This document shows positions 36,177 to 44,357 of a stretch of DNA of 64,000 bases, in pieces. The translations under genes and the position numbers were made by a program. The stretch's first letter is position 1; every line of letters begins with the position of its first letter. Source of the stretch: Litchfieldella anticariensis FP35 = DSM 16096 (GTDB lineage: Bacteria; Pseudomonadota; Gammaproteobacteria; Pseudomonadales; Halomonadaceae); the NCBI RefSeq assembly GCF_000409775.1, contig NZ_KE332388.1:492960-556959 (forward strand). The letters are read 5' to 3'. The notes beneath the pieces were generated by a model that was given only the letters and a program-made list of their open reading frames with translations, ran no database searches and had not been told where the DNA came from.

Positions 36177-37935
36177 CCGGTGTGAAAGGTCGAGGTAGAG
36201 TGCGCGCAACTTCTACAAAGCGGCGCTCTCCTTCGACCTCTTTTTCCATCACGAAGCCCAGTTGCGACCAGTACTGCACCATCTGTACGTCGTCGGCAAA
36301 AGAGATGAAATCTCCCCGCATCTGATCGAAATCGGTGCCGACCCAGGCGACCTGCCCTCCCGTCTGTTCATCCGGTGTCGGAATCGACGCCAGGCTTCCG
36401 CCCTCGGGTTGCGTTTCCAGATAGACGAATTCAGGCCTTTGTGCGGGCCACCACCACAATACTCGCTCACCGATGGGTTGTGAGGAGCACTCATTGAAAT
36501 CTGCCTGCCAGGGTATGGCCATGTAGCGAGTAAGATCCCCAGGTTCCATCGCAGAAGGCGTAAAGCCCAGATTGAGTGGCCCGTAGGTGGGCGGCGCGGC
36601 GTTGATACGGAAAGGGTCTTCACAACTGTAGATGGCCCGATTGCGGGAGATCCAGGTGAGCTCGATACCGGGAGAAAACGCGCCTCCGACACAGTTTTCC
36701 AGAATATTGCGTGTCAGTGACTGGGGGCCGCGATCGGCAACAGGCTCGTTGACGAAGTGTCCCGCCGCCCACTGTTGGACGAAGAAGAACTGGGTATCCG
36801 TCAAACGCAGGTAAGTGGAGGTAAGCGTGCCGTCGATAAGACAGTTGTCCCCCGCCAGGTAGGGCATCATGGTACCTCCCCGCCCGGAGATAATGGTGTT
36901 CTCATTTGCCGGGGGGCGCAGGATATCCAGAATCCAGTTGCGCAGGCCGCGGTAGTGATCCTCCCGATACGGCACCGCACCCAGCATCTCCATATCGAAT
37001 TTGTGGGGTTTGGGGGGGATTGCCGCGACCCAGGTGTAGGTGGTGGCTCGCTCCAGTAGTGGTTTTATCTCGCTCTGGAAGTTGGGCTTGTAGCCATCGG
37101 GCCCGCTTTGCCACATGCCCTGATCATTGATCTGCGGGTAGTGTCCGGCACGCACAGCGCTGTCGAAGATGGTATCCCAGAGCGTTACCAGGTTGGCGAT
37201 CTCCGGTGCATAGGAGGGCGGTGCCACAGACACCCAGGCCGGATCAGCCGGATCGAGGCTGTCATCGTCCCACTCGATTACCGCCCTGACCGGACCGTCA
37301 CCGGTGTCGTCCCACCAGCCGTCGTTATTGGCGTACTGTTTGATCACAGCGTTTTCATCTTCGGTCCCGGATATGCCCAGACCGCCCAGTACCAGCAGGC
37401 GACCGGCTTCGTCGGTACGCAGCTCTCCCAGAGTGTCGATACACTCCCGGTTGGGATACAAGGTGCCCTCAGGGAAGTTCGCGCCCTGATAGTCTTCGGG
37501 AACCGTGTAGCGATCCATGGGGACGGGACCGGCATAGGCGCCGCTGATCCGACGTGGGCCTGGATCGATGATCAAGCTGTGCCGGTCCTCCACATGGGCG
37601 TTGCGCAAAGGATGATTGCTGGCGTAACCCTGCTCCCCCTCGTTGGTGGCGAACTCGTACCAACTGGCTTTCTTGTTCGCCATGTGCACGGTCCAGGTGA
37701 TCGACTTGACTCCGGGTGTATCCAGGGTGATCTCTTGATCACCGTGATAAATATGGAAGCGCGCCGCCTGGCGACACATGCGGCCCTGTTCATCCCGGAA
37801 GTCATCCTGGGTGAAGGGGCTGCCGTCGGGGTTAATGGGCAGACCGCGATATGCCTCGGGGCCGATATAGAATTTTTCCGGCGCGTTCCCCACACGGGCG
37901 ATGCCAACAGGCGGGTAAATTTTGTAGTCAGACAT
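36166..37935 (-). CDS. lodA: LodA/GoxA-like cysteine-tryptophylquinone amino-acid oxidase
   Basis: A 589-residue protein starting IYPPVGIARVGNAPEKFYIGPE, the hallmark of LodA-type oxidases. These are cofactor-self-processing enzymes that oxidise amino acids (lysine epsilon-amine or glycine alpha-amine in known cases) and release ammonia and hydrogen peroxide. Key regions: YLRLTDTQFFFVQQWAAGHF, the VGGAFSPGIELTWISRN motif, and DFNEC with Cys483 followed by a WWW cluster (494-496) that should supply the cross-linked Trp. The Cys-Trp spacing of 11-13 is like that of glycine oxidases as I recall them. No signal peptide. Released peroxide makes known relatives antimicrobial. The substrate here is unknown. 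Confidence 0.87.
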   Translation of the reverse strand: MSDYKIYPPVGIARVGNAPEKFYIGPEAYRGLPINPDGSPFTQDDFRDEQGRMCRQAARFHIYHGDQEITLDTPGVKSITWTVHMANKKASWYEFATNEGEQGYASNHPLRNAHVEDRHSLIIDPGPRRISGAYAGPVPMDRYTVPEDYQGANFPEGTLYPNRECIDTLGELRTDEAGRLLVLGGLGISGTEDENAVIKQYANNDGWWDDTGDGPVRAVIEWDDDSLDPADPAWVSVAPPSYAPEIANLVTLWDTIFDSAVRAGHYPQINDQGMWQSGPDGYKPNFQSEIKPLLERATTYTWVAAIPPKPHKFDMEMLGAVPYREDHYRGLRNWILDILRPPANENTIISGRGGTMMPYLAGDNCLIDGTLTSTYLRLTDTQFFFVQQWAAGHFVNEPVADRGPQSLTRNILENCVGGAFSPGIELTWISRNRAIYSCEDPFRINAAPPTYGPLNLGFTPSAMEPGDLTRYMAIPWQADFNECSSQPIGERVLWWWPAQRPEFVYLETQPEGGSLASIPTPDEQTGGQVAWVGTDFDQMRGDFISFADDVQMVQYWSQLGFVMEKEVEGERRFVEVARTLPRPFTPDGN

Positions 37936-37961
37936 GATGATTTCCTTTCCACTTGATCCCG

Positions 37962-39206
37962 TTACAAGCCCAGCGCTTTGGCTGCCGTCAATATCTCTTT
38001 GTCGCCGGCTACGGCTGCCTTGAGGTGCGTGCGCAAGGCGTCATCCCTGGGCGATGTCGACAGCTGGTCAAGCTCGCCTTCAAGCGCCTGCGTCAGTTCC
38101 TCAAAGGGGAGTCTGGTATCGCTTGTGTAACGCCATGCCGGTGCGGCATTGGGACCAACGGAGCTATCACCGTCGGCAAAGGCCGGGGTAGACATCAGCG
38201 CTCTGGCAAGATGCGGCAGAACCCGGTGCATGATTGACAGAACGACGTTGAAATAGGGATCGGGGGAGTCGTCCTTGAATGCGGCCTCGAAGGCGCGCAG
38301 CATCAGGCTGTAGCGGTAGTCGAAGCTGTCAGACAAGCGTTTGGCCCGCTGGTTGGTGTAGTCGTTGCTGTCGGGATTGGAGATGATCGGGCGCGTTGCC
38401 GGGAAATTGGCGCTGTCGAGCGAAACTTCGCGGAACTTGAGGAAGTGGCTCAACTCATACGGGGTGCCGAGGATGGGCCCGTAGGTGCCGTCGGTGCGCT
38501 TACCATAGTGGTTGTAAGTACCGAAACTCTCGACCGGCACCAGAGGCTTTTCCGGGGGGACGGTCCCTTCACCTTGCTCGACGATTTCGTTTACCGCAGC
38601 GTAGAAGCTCTTCTTGTCCACCACGGCGTTGACGTTACCGCCAAATTTGCCGAGATAAATGTTGGTCCTTTGCCGACCGGGAACGTCGACGGTACTGAAG
38701 GGGTTTCCGGGATAGGCATCCACCGCATCGACCAGGGCGCCGTACAGCTGCGCGATGCTGTCGTAGTTGTCACCCTGAGGAGGCGCGCCATACTGCGCGG
38801 GGCTCTCGATGGCGGCAAAGACATTGGCGAATACATCGGGGGATGCACGAAACAGGCCGACCATGGGGGTCGTGTTCGGATTGGCCTGTGGCAGATAGCC
38901 GGGGAAAGTCGGGACCGCATCACCGGTAAATTTGGGCAGCGCGCCCAGGGCGACGATGATATTGGCCGCCTGGTTGACATGGAACATCTCCTCCATGGCG
39001 ACGCTTCGCAGGGTCTGGTAGGCGTGGCTCCCGGTGTCTGAAATGGAATAGAGTGCCGATAGGTAGACGGGTATGGTGGTAAATTCCACCTGTAAAGCGA
39101 GCTGCGCCGCCTCCCGGAGGTCCTGCAACGCGGGCTCACTGGTGCGTGTAAGCCTGTCGAACAGGCCTGTAGGAAGGTCCTCTCTCTCTGTTTCCGATGG
39201 CGCCAT
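37962..39206 (-). CDS. VioB-type ferritin-like (iminophenyl-pyruvate dimer synthase-like) protein
   Basis: 414 residues from the ATG at 39206, which has GGGAG nine bases before it. The fold is the ferritin-like domain found in VioB/RebD-family enzymes: LALQVEFTTIPVYLSALYSI (Glu near 41), SVAMEEMFHVNQAANI (Glu 72/73 and His 76), NEIVEQGEGT (Glu 207/210) and PYELSHFLKFRE (Glu 251, His 254). These are plausible metal ligands. In violacein and rebeccamycin synthesis a relative couples two imino acids made by an amino-acid oxidase. Here it is the first gene before lodA (27-bp gap) and lodB, so it could act on the oxidase product; that is inference. Confidence 0.8.
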   Translation of the reverse strand: MAPSETEREDLPTGLFDRLTRTSEPALQDLREAAQLALQVEFTTIPVYLSALYSISDTGSHAYQTLRSVAMEEMFHVNQAANIIVALGALPKFTGDAVPTFPGYLPQANPNTTPMVGLFRASPDVFANVFAAIESPAQYGAPPQGDNYDSIAQLYGALVDAVDAYPGNPFSTVDVPGRQRTNIYLGKFGGNVNAVVDKKSFYAAVNEIVEQGEGTVPPEKPLVPVESFGTYNHYGKRTDGTYGPILGTPYELSHFLKFREVSLDSANFPATRPIISNPDSNDYTNQRAKRLSDSFDYRYSLMLRAFEAAFKDDSPDPYFNVVLSIMHRVLPHLARALMSTPAFADGDSSVGPNAAPAWRYTSDTRLPFEELTQALEGELDQLSTSPRDDALRTHLKAAVAGDKEILTAAKALGL

Positions 39207-39215
39207 GGTTTTCAT

Positions 39216-39754
39216 CTCCCTATGTCTCGTTATTCTGGGTCTCGTTATTTTGGTTAGCCTGTTTCCACGGCAGATGGCGGGAACCCACGCCGGCCGTCAT
39301 TAACAGCGTCGGGCCCGTGCGGCCAGGCGTGCGGGTGCGCAAGTGGAGGTCGGGATGCACCGACAGGGGAATCTCGTCAAGGCGTTCGACTGACGCATTG
39401 GCGTTCATGAAGTATTCATGACATTTCCCTGTGTACCTTGTAATAAGCCAATCAGTAATAAGCCAACCGATGTAATCAAGTGCGAATATAGTTTGCCAAT
39501 GCACTTTCTCTGATAAGCAATGTAATTATCAGTACCTTGCATGCTTCAATATAGTTGGCTTAGAAAATTCATCTGTAAGGAATGGAGCATATGGCACGTA
39601 GGTATTACACGATCTTTCTTGTAAGCATTTTGCTATACGATTTGTAAGCCATACGCCATATATATTCGTAAGCCTCAGCCTGCCCCCCGAAGGGCCAGGC
39701 CAGGTTCTTGGTGAATACAATACTTTTTTGGGGGGTAACGGGAAGTCTCAGCCC
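39216..39754. other. Promoter region with short tandem repeats
   Basis: Upstream of the ferritin-lodA-lodB operon. It holds two tandem copies of a ~15-bp unit (TCTCGTTATTYTGG, 39225-39253) and a second doublet, AATAAGCCAA, at about 39441-39470. The section 39420-39660 is AT-rich. No gene is supported. The repeats could be regulatory. Confidence 0.45.
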
Positions 39755-40204
39755 TTACTCAGCGCCCGTTTCCATCGCTTTCAGCTTCTCCACACGCCGG
39801 CGAAACTCCTCATCGGTGGAGAACTCCGCCTCGAGAAAGGCCTTGATCAAGTCATTGGCGAGCCAGGCGCCGACTATCTGCGCACCGATGCACATCACAT
39901 TGACATCATCGTGCTCCACGCACTGGTGGGCCGAGTGAATGTCGTGGCACACCGCCGCCCGGATGTCTTTCACCTTGTTGGCGGCAATCGAGGCCCCCAC
40001 GCCGGTACCGCAGACCATCAGCCCACGATCCGCCTGGCCGGATGTCACCAGGGATGTCACGTCCTTGGCGATATCGGGGAAGTCCACGGGCTGATCATCA
40101 TGGGAGCCCACGTCGACGACCTCATGGCCCAGGGATTCGATGTAGGCAACGACACTGGCTTTCAGCGGGAACCCCGCATGATCCGAACCAACAACGATTT
40201 TCAT
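39755..40204 (-). CDS. rpiB: RpiB/LacAB-family sugar-phosphate isomerase
   Basis: A 149-residue isomerase with the RpiB signatures: MKIVVGSDHAGFPLKASVVAYIESLGHEVVDVG, then GLMVCGTGVGASIAANKVKDIRAAVCHD (active-site Cys in CGTG) and a NVMCIGAQ segment. The family interconverts aldose and ketose phosphates (ribose 5-phosphate and ribulose 5-phosphate, or 4- and 6-carbon analogues). Being last in a TRAP-transporter operon suggests a catabolic isomerase for the imported sugar acid or polyol rather than the housekeeping enzyme. Confidence 0.88.
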   Translation of the reverse strand: MKIVVGSDHAGFPLKASVVAYIESLGHEVVDVGSHDDQPVDFPDIAKDVTSLVTSGQADRGLMVCGTGVGASIAANKVKDIRAAVCHDIHSAHQCVEHDDVNVMCIGAQIVGAWLANDLIKAFLEAEFSTDEEFRRRVEKLKAMETGAE

Positions 40205-40237
40205 GGCAACTCCAGCATAGACAGGTGGGAACTCGTG

Positions 40238-41512
40238 TTAGCGCAGCAGGCCCGGCAACCACAGCACCATATCGGAGGCAAAGGTGATGATCGCCAGGGT
40301 CATGAACAGTGGCACGTAGAACGGCATCAAGGCCTTGAGCAACTGCCGCAAACTGATATTGGCAATTGACGAGATCAGATAGAGCGATAGCCCCATCGGC
40401 GGGGTCAGCAGACCGATCATCAGGTTGAAGATGGCGACGATGCCAAGATGTACCGGATCGACACCGGCCAGCACCATAGGCGGCGCAATCACCGGCACCA
40501 CCAGCAGGGTCGCGGTGGTCGAATCCAGGAACATTCCCACCACAAAGAAGATCAGGTTGGCGATCAGCAACAGCACCAGCGGGTCGGTGGAGATCTGCAG
40601 AATGAAGGCAGCGAAGGTCTGGGGGATCTGCTCCACCGCCAGTATCCACCCGAACAGGGATGCCGCCGCGACGATGATCAGAATGGCGCTGGTGCTTCTG
40701 AGAGTGGCCTGCATGGCTGACCACAAGTGCTCCCAGGTCAGTTCCTTGTAGATAAGGCCACTGATCAGAAGAACATAACCCGCCGTGACGGCTGCCGCCT
40801 CCGTTGGTGTAAAGAACCCCAGCATCATTCCGGCAATCATCAGCACCGGCGCCAACAGCGCCGGCAAGGCAGGCAGCAGCGACGCCACCACCTCTTGAAG
40901 ATTCGGCCACCGTGGCGAGCGCGGCATGTCCGAGCGCATTGCCAGCACAGCCGCGGTGGCCATCAGCAACGCCACGCAAATCAGTGCAGGCACGATGCCG
41001 GCGATCAACAGCTGGATGATCGACACACTGGTAACAGAGCCATAGACGATCAGCGGAATACTTGGTGGGAAAATGGGACCCACGACCGCGGAAGAGGCGG
41101 TGACCGCTGCGGAGAATGGCATCGTGAAGCCGCGCTTGCGCATGGCCTCGATCTCGATCTTGCCAAGCCCGCCCACGTCGGCCAGAGCCGCACCGGACAT
41201 ACCGGAAAAGATCAAACTCGAGAAGATATTCACCTGGGCCAGGCCGCCAGGCGCCCGCCCCACCAGCGTATCGGCGAAACGAAAGATGCGATCCGTGACT
41301 CCGGAGAGATTCATCAGGTTGCCGACGAAGATAAAGATCGGCACAGCCACCAAGGGGAAACTGTCGAGGGCATAGGTGATCCGCTGCCCCAAAAGGCCTA
41401 GCGGAAACCCTTCCACCAATACGTAGACGATGCCGGGCAGCAGGATGGCGTAGACCACCGGAAACCCCAGAAGAAAGAGGGCCAGAAAGGCCAGGATAAG
41501 TGCCATTCCCAT
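40238..41512 (-). CDS. dctM: TRAP transporter large permease (DctM)
   Basis: A 424-residue membrane protein with about 12 hydrophobic segments and DctM motifs (SGMSGAALADVGGLGKIEIEAMRKRGF; GSFVG-type PIFPPSIPLIVYG). It carries out sodium-coupled transport with DctQ and the DctP binding protein. It begins one base after the dctQ stop. Between it and rpiB is a 33-base gap, so all are probably cotranscribed. Confidence 0.9.
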   Translation of the reverse strand: MGMALILAFLALFLLGFPVVYAILLPGIVYVLVEGFPLGLLGQRITYALDSFPLVAVPIFIFVGNLMNLSGVTDRIFRFADTLVGRAPGGLAQVNIFSSLIFSGMSGAALADVGGLGKIEIEAMRKRGFTMPFSAAVTASSAVVGPIFPPSIPLIVYGSVTSVSIIQLLIAGIVPALICVALLMATAAVLAMRSDMPRSPRWPNLQEVVASLLPALPALLAPVLMIAGMMLGFFTPTEAAAVTAGYVLLISGLIYKELTWEHLWSAMQATLRSTSAILIIVAAASLFGWILAVEQIPQTFAAFILQISTDPLVLLLIANLIFFVVGMFLDSTTATLLVVPVIAPPMVLAGVDPVHLGIVAIFNLMIGLLTPPMGLSLYLISSIANISLRQLLKALMPFYVPLFMTLAIITFASDMVLWLPGLLR

Positions 41513-41998
41513 TTACGAAACCTCCGGCCGATGGTCGAGGGGTTCCTGGCGGCAGCGGCGACGGAGTCGCAGAAGGTGCTGCAGGCAAGCCACGAAGAAC
41601 CCCACCGCCGTGGAGCCCAGGAAGACCCAAAACGGAATCTTGAGCGTCGGGGTGGCGTTGTTAAGGTTGTCGAAGATGGTGGTGAAGGTGGCATAGGCCA
41701 CAAACCCGCTAGAAAACGCCGCCCCCAGGAAGATGATCCCATCGAGGAGGCGTTTGAATCGGCCGGTCATGGCGTCATGGAATTCGCCCATGCGAATATT
41801 CTCTCCATGGCTAACCACCAGCGGATAGCTTGCGAATACCAAGCACACCAAGAGAAAGCGGGTGAATTCTTCGGCCCCCACCAACGGCGCCGAGAACAGA
41901 TCCCGCATGACTACCTGGACCAACGGGACGAGCACAATCCCGGCCAGCAGTAGCGCACACAGTGCTTGCCACGCTTTCCTGACAATAGGCACCTGCAT
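41513..41998 (-). CDS. dctQ: TRAP transporter small permease (DctQ)
   Basis: 161 residues with four transmembrane helices and the DctQ pattern (VPLVQVVMRDLFSAPLVGAEEFTRFLLVCLVFASYPLV). It is the small membrane subunit that pairs with DctM. It lies 57 bases after dctP and directly abuts dctM. Confidence 0.9.
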   Translation of the reverse strand: MQVPIVRKAWQALCALLLAGIVLVPLVQVVMRDLFSAPLVGAEEFTRFLLVCLVFASYPLVVSHGENIRMGEFHDAMTGRFKRLLDGIIFLGAAFSSGFVAYATFTTIFDNLNNATPTLKIPFWVFLGSTAVGFFVACLQHLLRLRRRCRQEPLDHRPEVS

Positions 41999-42055
41999 CT
42001 CCTCGCTAAATCCTGATTCACGAGGAGGGGGCTCTCACCCCCTCCGAGCCGAGCC

Positions 42056-43045
42056 CTACTCGACCTGAGCGATCTGCTCGATGTAAGGCCCGAAGTTGGG
42101 GAAGTCCTGGTTGATCTGAGCGCTGACCTGCTCGCGGAAGGCATCGAGATCCAAGCCATCGTCAGCGGTGATCACCGTCATGCCATGCCCTTTCAGCTCA
42201 TCGACCAGCTCGCTTTCCGAACTTTGGGCCCACTCAAGGGATTCATCGGCCTTCTTGTCGAGCACCTCGGTGATAGCGCTACGCTGCTCGTCGCTGAGCG
42301 ACTGCCAAGCCTTCTCGTTAACGAAGACGGCCAGTACCGAATGCATATGCCCCGTCAGCGCCACATGGGATTGCACTTCGTAAAGCTTGTTGGCAGCGAT
42401 CATGGTCAATGGATTTTCTTGCCCGACCACGAGCCCGGTCATGAGTGCTGTCGGTAGTTCGGATACCGCCACCGGGGTAGGGTTGGCGCCGAAGCCCTTG
42501 ACCATGGAGACCCACAGATCCAACGGCACCGCGCGAAAAGGTTTGCCTTCTAGATCCGCCGGCAACTTGACCGGGAAATTGGACGACACGTGTCGCGCTC
42601 CGCGATAGATGCGGCCCACGATACGAACGCCGCCCTCCTCGATGAGACGCTCGTTGATTTCCTTGACTGCCGGCGTCTCGGGATCCGTCGCGGCAAGCGC
42701 GTGCGCGGCATCACGATAGATGTAGGGGGCGTTGAAGACAGCCACTTCTGGCACGATACGAGCAAGCGACGCGAAGTCGTGGTGCCCCATGCCGATGGAC
42801 CCCATGCGGATGCCATCCACCATTTCGGCGACACCGCCCAACTGACTGGCGGGATAGACCTCTATTTCCAGATTACCCGAGGTGGCCTCATTGATCGCCG
42901 CCGCTGCCTCACTGGCAAAACGCGTTTGTAGATCACCTTCGGCGCCCACGTGGGCGTAGCGCAACGTTTCCGCGGATACGCCACTGGCTGCCAGACTGAC
43001 GACCAGCCCAAGGGTCAGTTGCTTGACGCTCATCTTGAGATTCAT
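42056..43045 (-). CDS. dctP: TRAP transporter substrate-binding protein (DctP)
   Basis: 329 residues from the ATG at 43045, which has a GAGGTGAG site; a start seven codons earlier is less likely. The product has a Sec signal peptide (cleavage near VSA-ETLRY). The mature protein has the DctP fold with the conserved Arg region (DLEGKPFRAVPLDLWVSMVKGFGANPTPVAVSELPTALMTGLVVGQENPLTMI), where the Arg grips the carboxylate of the ligand. The substrate is an organic or sugar acid, not defined by sequence. Confidence 0.9.
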   Translation of the reverse strand: MNLKMSVKQLTLGLVVSLAASGVSAETLRYAHVGAEGDLQTRFASEAAAAINEATSGNLEIEVYPASQLGGVAEMVDGIRMGSIGMGHHDFASLARIVPEVAVFNAPYIYRDAAHALAATDPETPAVKEINERLIEEGGVRIVGRIYRGARHVSSNFPVKLPADLEGKPFRAVPLDLWVSMVKGFGANPTPVAVSELPTALMTGLVVGQENPLTMIAANKLYEVQSHVALTGHMHSVLAVFVNEKAWQSLSDEQRSAITEVLDKKADESLEWAQSSESELVDELKGHGMTVITADDGLDLDAFREQVSAQINQDFPNFGPYIEQIAQVE

Positions 43046-43093
43046 CGAACTCACCTCTCTTGTCATTTATAATTATCGATATCATTCAGGGAG

Positions 43094-43855
43094 TTAGGAA
43101 CGAGGCTGCATCCCTTCACCGCCCTTGGTGTAGGCGGCAATGATGCTCTTGCGACGAAGTTCATCGCCGATGGAAAAGTGCTCGCGCAGGCGCTTTACGG
43201 CCATGTCGCCCTCGCCTGCGACGATGGAGAGAAAGACTTGCCGGTGGGAGTCGATATGCGCCTCCACCACCTCCGTGGAACCCAGGGTGATCTGGCGGCG
43301 CTGCACATGGCTTTTGAGCAGCAGCGCCGAGATGGCGTGATAGAGCGTCATTAGCGACTGACTGTGGCTCGCCTCGACGATGGCCAGATGGAACTGGTAG
43401 TCCGCACGCCCTCCCTGCTCGGGATCTTCCAGCGTGTCCATCAAACGGGTGAAACAGGTCTCGATCCGTGCGATGTCGTTGTCCGTGGCCCGTTCACAGG
43501 CAAGGCGAATGGCCTGGCATTCGATGGCGATGCGCGCCTGCATGATATCGTCCAGGGCGTTCTTCTCCTGGGCCAGGTAGAAGGCGAAGAAATCCGAGAG
43601 CACCTTGAAATCGGCCTTGGCCACGAAAGTGCCCTTGCCATGACGGATATCGAGAACGCCCAACATGTCGAGCGAGCGCATCACTTCACGCAAGAGAGGG
43701 CGGCCCACTCCAAGCTGTAGTGCCAATTCACGCTCGCTCGGTAGCCGATCGCCAGGTCGCCATTCGCCACTTAGTACCCGTTCGCGAAAGACATCGAAGA
43801 CCCGCTCATACCCCTTCGCGGACTCATCATCGTGGGAGATAGCGTCAAGCGCCAT
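43094..43855 (-). CDS. GntR-family regulator (FadR/FCD subgroup)
   Basis: 253 residues: a winged helix-turn-helix (residues ~18-85; GEWRPGDRLPSERELALQLGVGRPLLREVMRSLDMLGVLDIRHGKGTFV) and an all-helical FCD ligand domain with its metal-binding Asp/His residues. It is the first gene of the gntR-dctP-dctQ-dctM-rpiB unit (48-base gap to dctP). Two similar operator-like sites lie upstream, so it likely controls itself and the transporter in response to the imported acid. Confidence 0.88.
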   Translation of the reverse strand: MALDAISHDDESAKGYERVFDVFRERVLSGEWRPGDRLPSERELALQLGVGRPLLREVMRSLDMLGVLDIRHGKGTFVAKADFKVLSDFFAFYLAQEKNALDDIMQARIAIECQAIRLACERATDNDIARIETCFTRLMDTLEDPEQGGRADYQFHLAIVEASHSQSLMTLYHAISALLLKSHVQRRQITLGSTEVVEAHIDSHRQVFLSIVAGEGDMAVKRLREHFSIGDELRRKSIIAAYTKGGEGMQPRS

Positions 43856-43869
43856 GACACCTCCTAACA

Positions 43870-43888
43870 GGTCTTACCACTTACGACC
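43870..43888. promoter_or_regulatory. Putative GntR operator 1
   Basis: GGTCTTACCACTTACGACC, 15 bases before the gntR start codon. It matches operator 2 at 44033-44051 in 17 of 19 positions and contains the GGTNNNACC core used by FadR-type regulators. Confidence 0.5.
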
Positions 43889-44032
43889 ACTTTTCTTAAT
43901 CGTTAAATCCAAATTCAGAAATCTCGCCGACCAATGCGTACGTTCTACGCAGCATTTCCGACTTTCAATCCATAAATAGACAGTAGAAGGGGGAAAGAAC
44001 GATCAACAACAAGACTTTGGTACCGCGCATGT

Positions 44033-44051
44033 GGTCTTACCAGTAACGACC
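44033..44051. promoter_or_regulatory. Putative GntR operator 2
   Basis: GGTCTTACCAGTAACGACC; with the base before it, TGGTCTTACCA forms a perfect TGGTNNNACCA palindrome typical of FadR-subgroup sites. About 160 bp from operator 1, a spacing compatible with looping. Confidence 0.5.
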
Positions 44052-44152
44052 TTTGATGAAATCCAGCCTATGGAAAGGAAGCCTACTGGTAACAGCGACT
44101 GTCAGCGCGCAATGGTGGTGCTTGAGGAAGCGGGGAAACGGATGGTGGGCCC

Positions 44153-44187
44153 AGCTGGACTCGAACCAGCGACCAAGGGATTATGAG
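44153..44187 (-). tRNA. 3' fragment of a tRNA with CAU anticodon (attachment-site scar)
   Basis: On the minus strand the sequence runs from the anticodon loop CTCATAA through the variable loop, a perfect T arm (GCTGG TTCGAGT CCAGC) and acceptor strand TGGGCCCA to CCA. The 5' side of the anticodon stem should read AGGGA but reads GCGAA, and no D arm or 5' acceptor strand follows, so tRNA homology ends inside the loop. Such 3'-end copies are left where integrases insert mobile elements into tRNA genes. The anticodon fits Met or Ile2. Confidence 0.85.
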
Positions 44188-44190
44188 TTC

Positions 44191-44347
44191 GCTTTTAAAC
44201 CAATAAGCTACTGATATTCAAGGAAACGCAACCGTAATCAAGCGAAAGGTACAGTTCTTTTGAATCAGTAGCTTAGCGAAGGTTGAGGATAGCACAGGAA
44301 GCTGGTGTGTGTACCGGTAGTGTACCGTTTTGAGCGGTGCACTACCG
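44191..44347. repeat. Inverted and direct repeats at the element end
   Basis: Next to the tRNA scar are an inverted repeat (AAGCTACTGATATTCAA and TTGAATCAGTAGCTT, ~65 bases apart) and a strong hairpin at 44315-44347 (CGGTAGTGTACCG with CGGTGCACTACCG), with GTGTACCG present twice. The hairpin may terminate the defence operon; the repeats may also be integrase arm sites. I cannot choose between these. Confidence 0.55.
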
Positions 44348-44357
44348 ATAGTTCGAT

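Noticed and set aside
37108-37956. Plus-strand 282-codon frame
   Set aside because: Antisense of the LodA-like gene; no ribosome site and no recognised domain.
39420-39480. CRISPR-like array
   Set aside because: Only two short imperfect units with no regular spacers; no cas genes in the window.
44153-44187. A functional tRNA gene
   Set aside because: The 5' half is missing and the anticodon stem cannot pair; only the 3' portion is tRNA.
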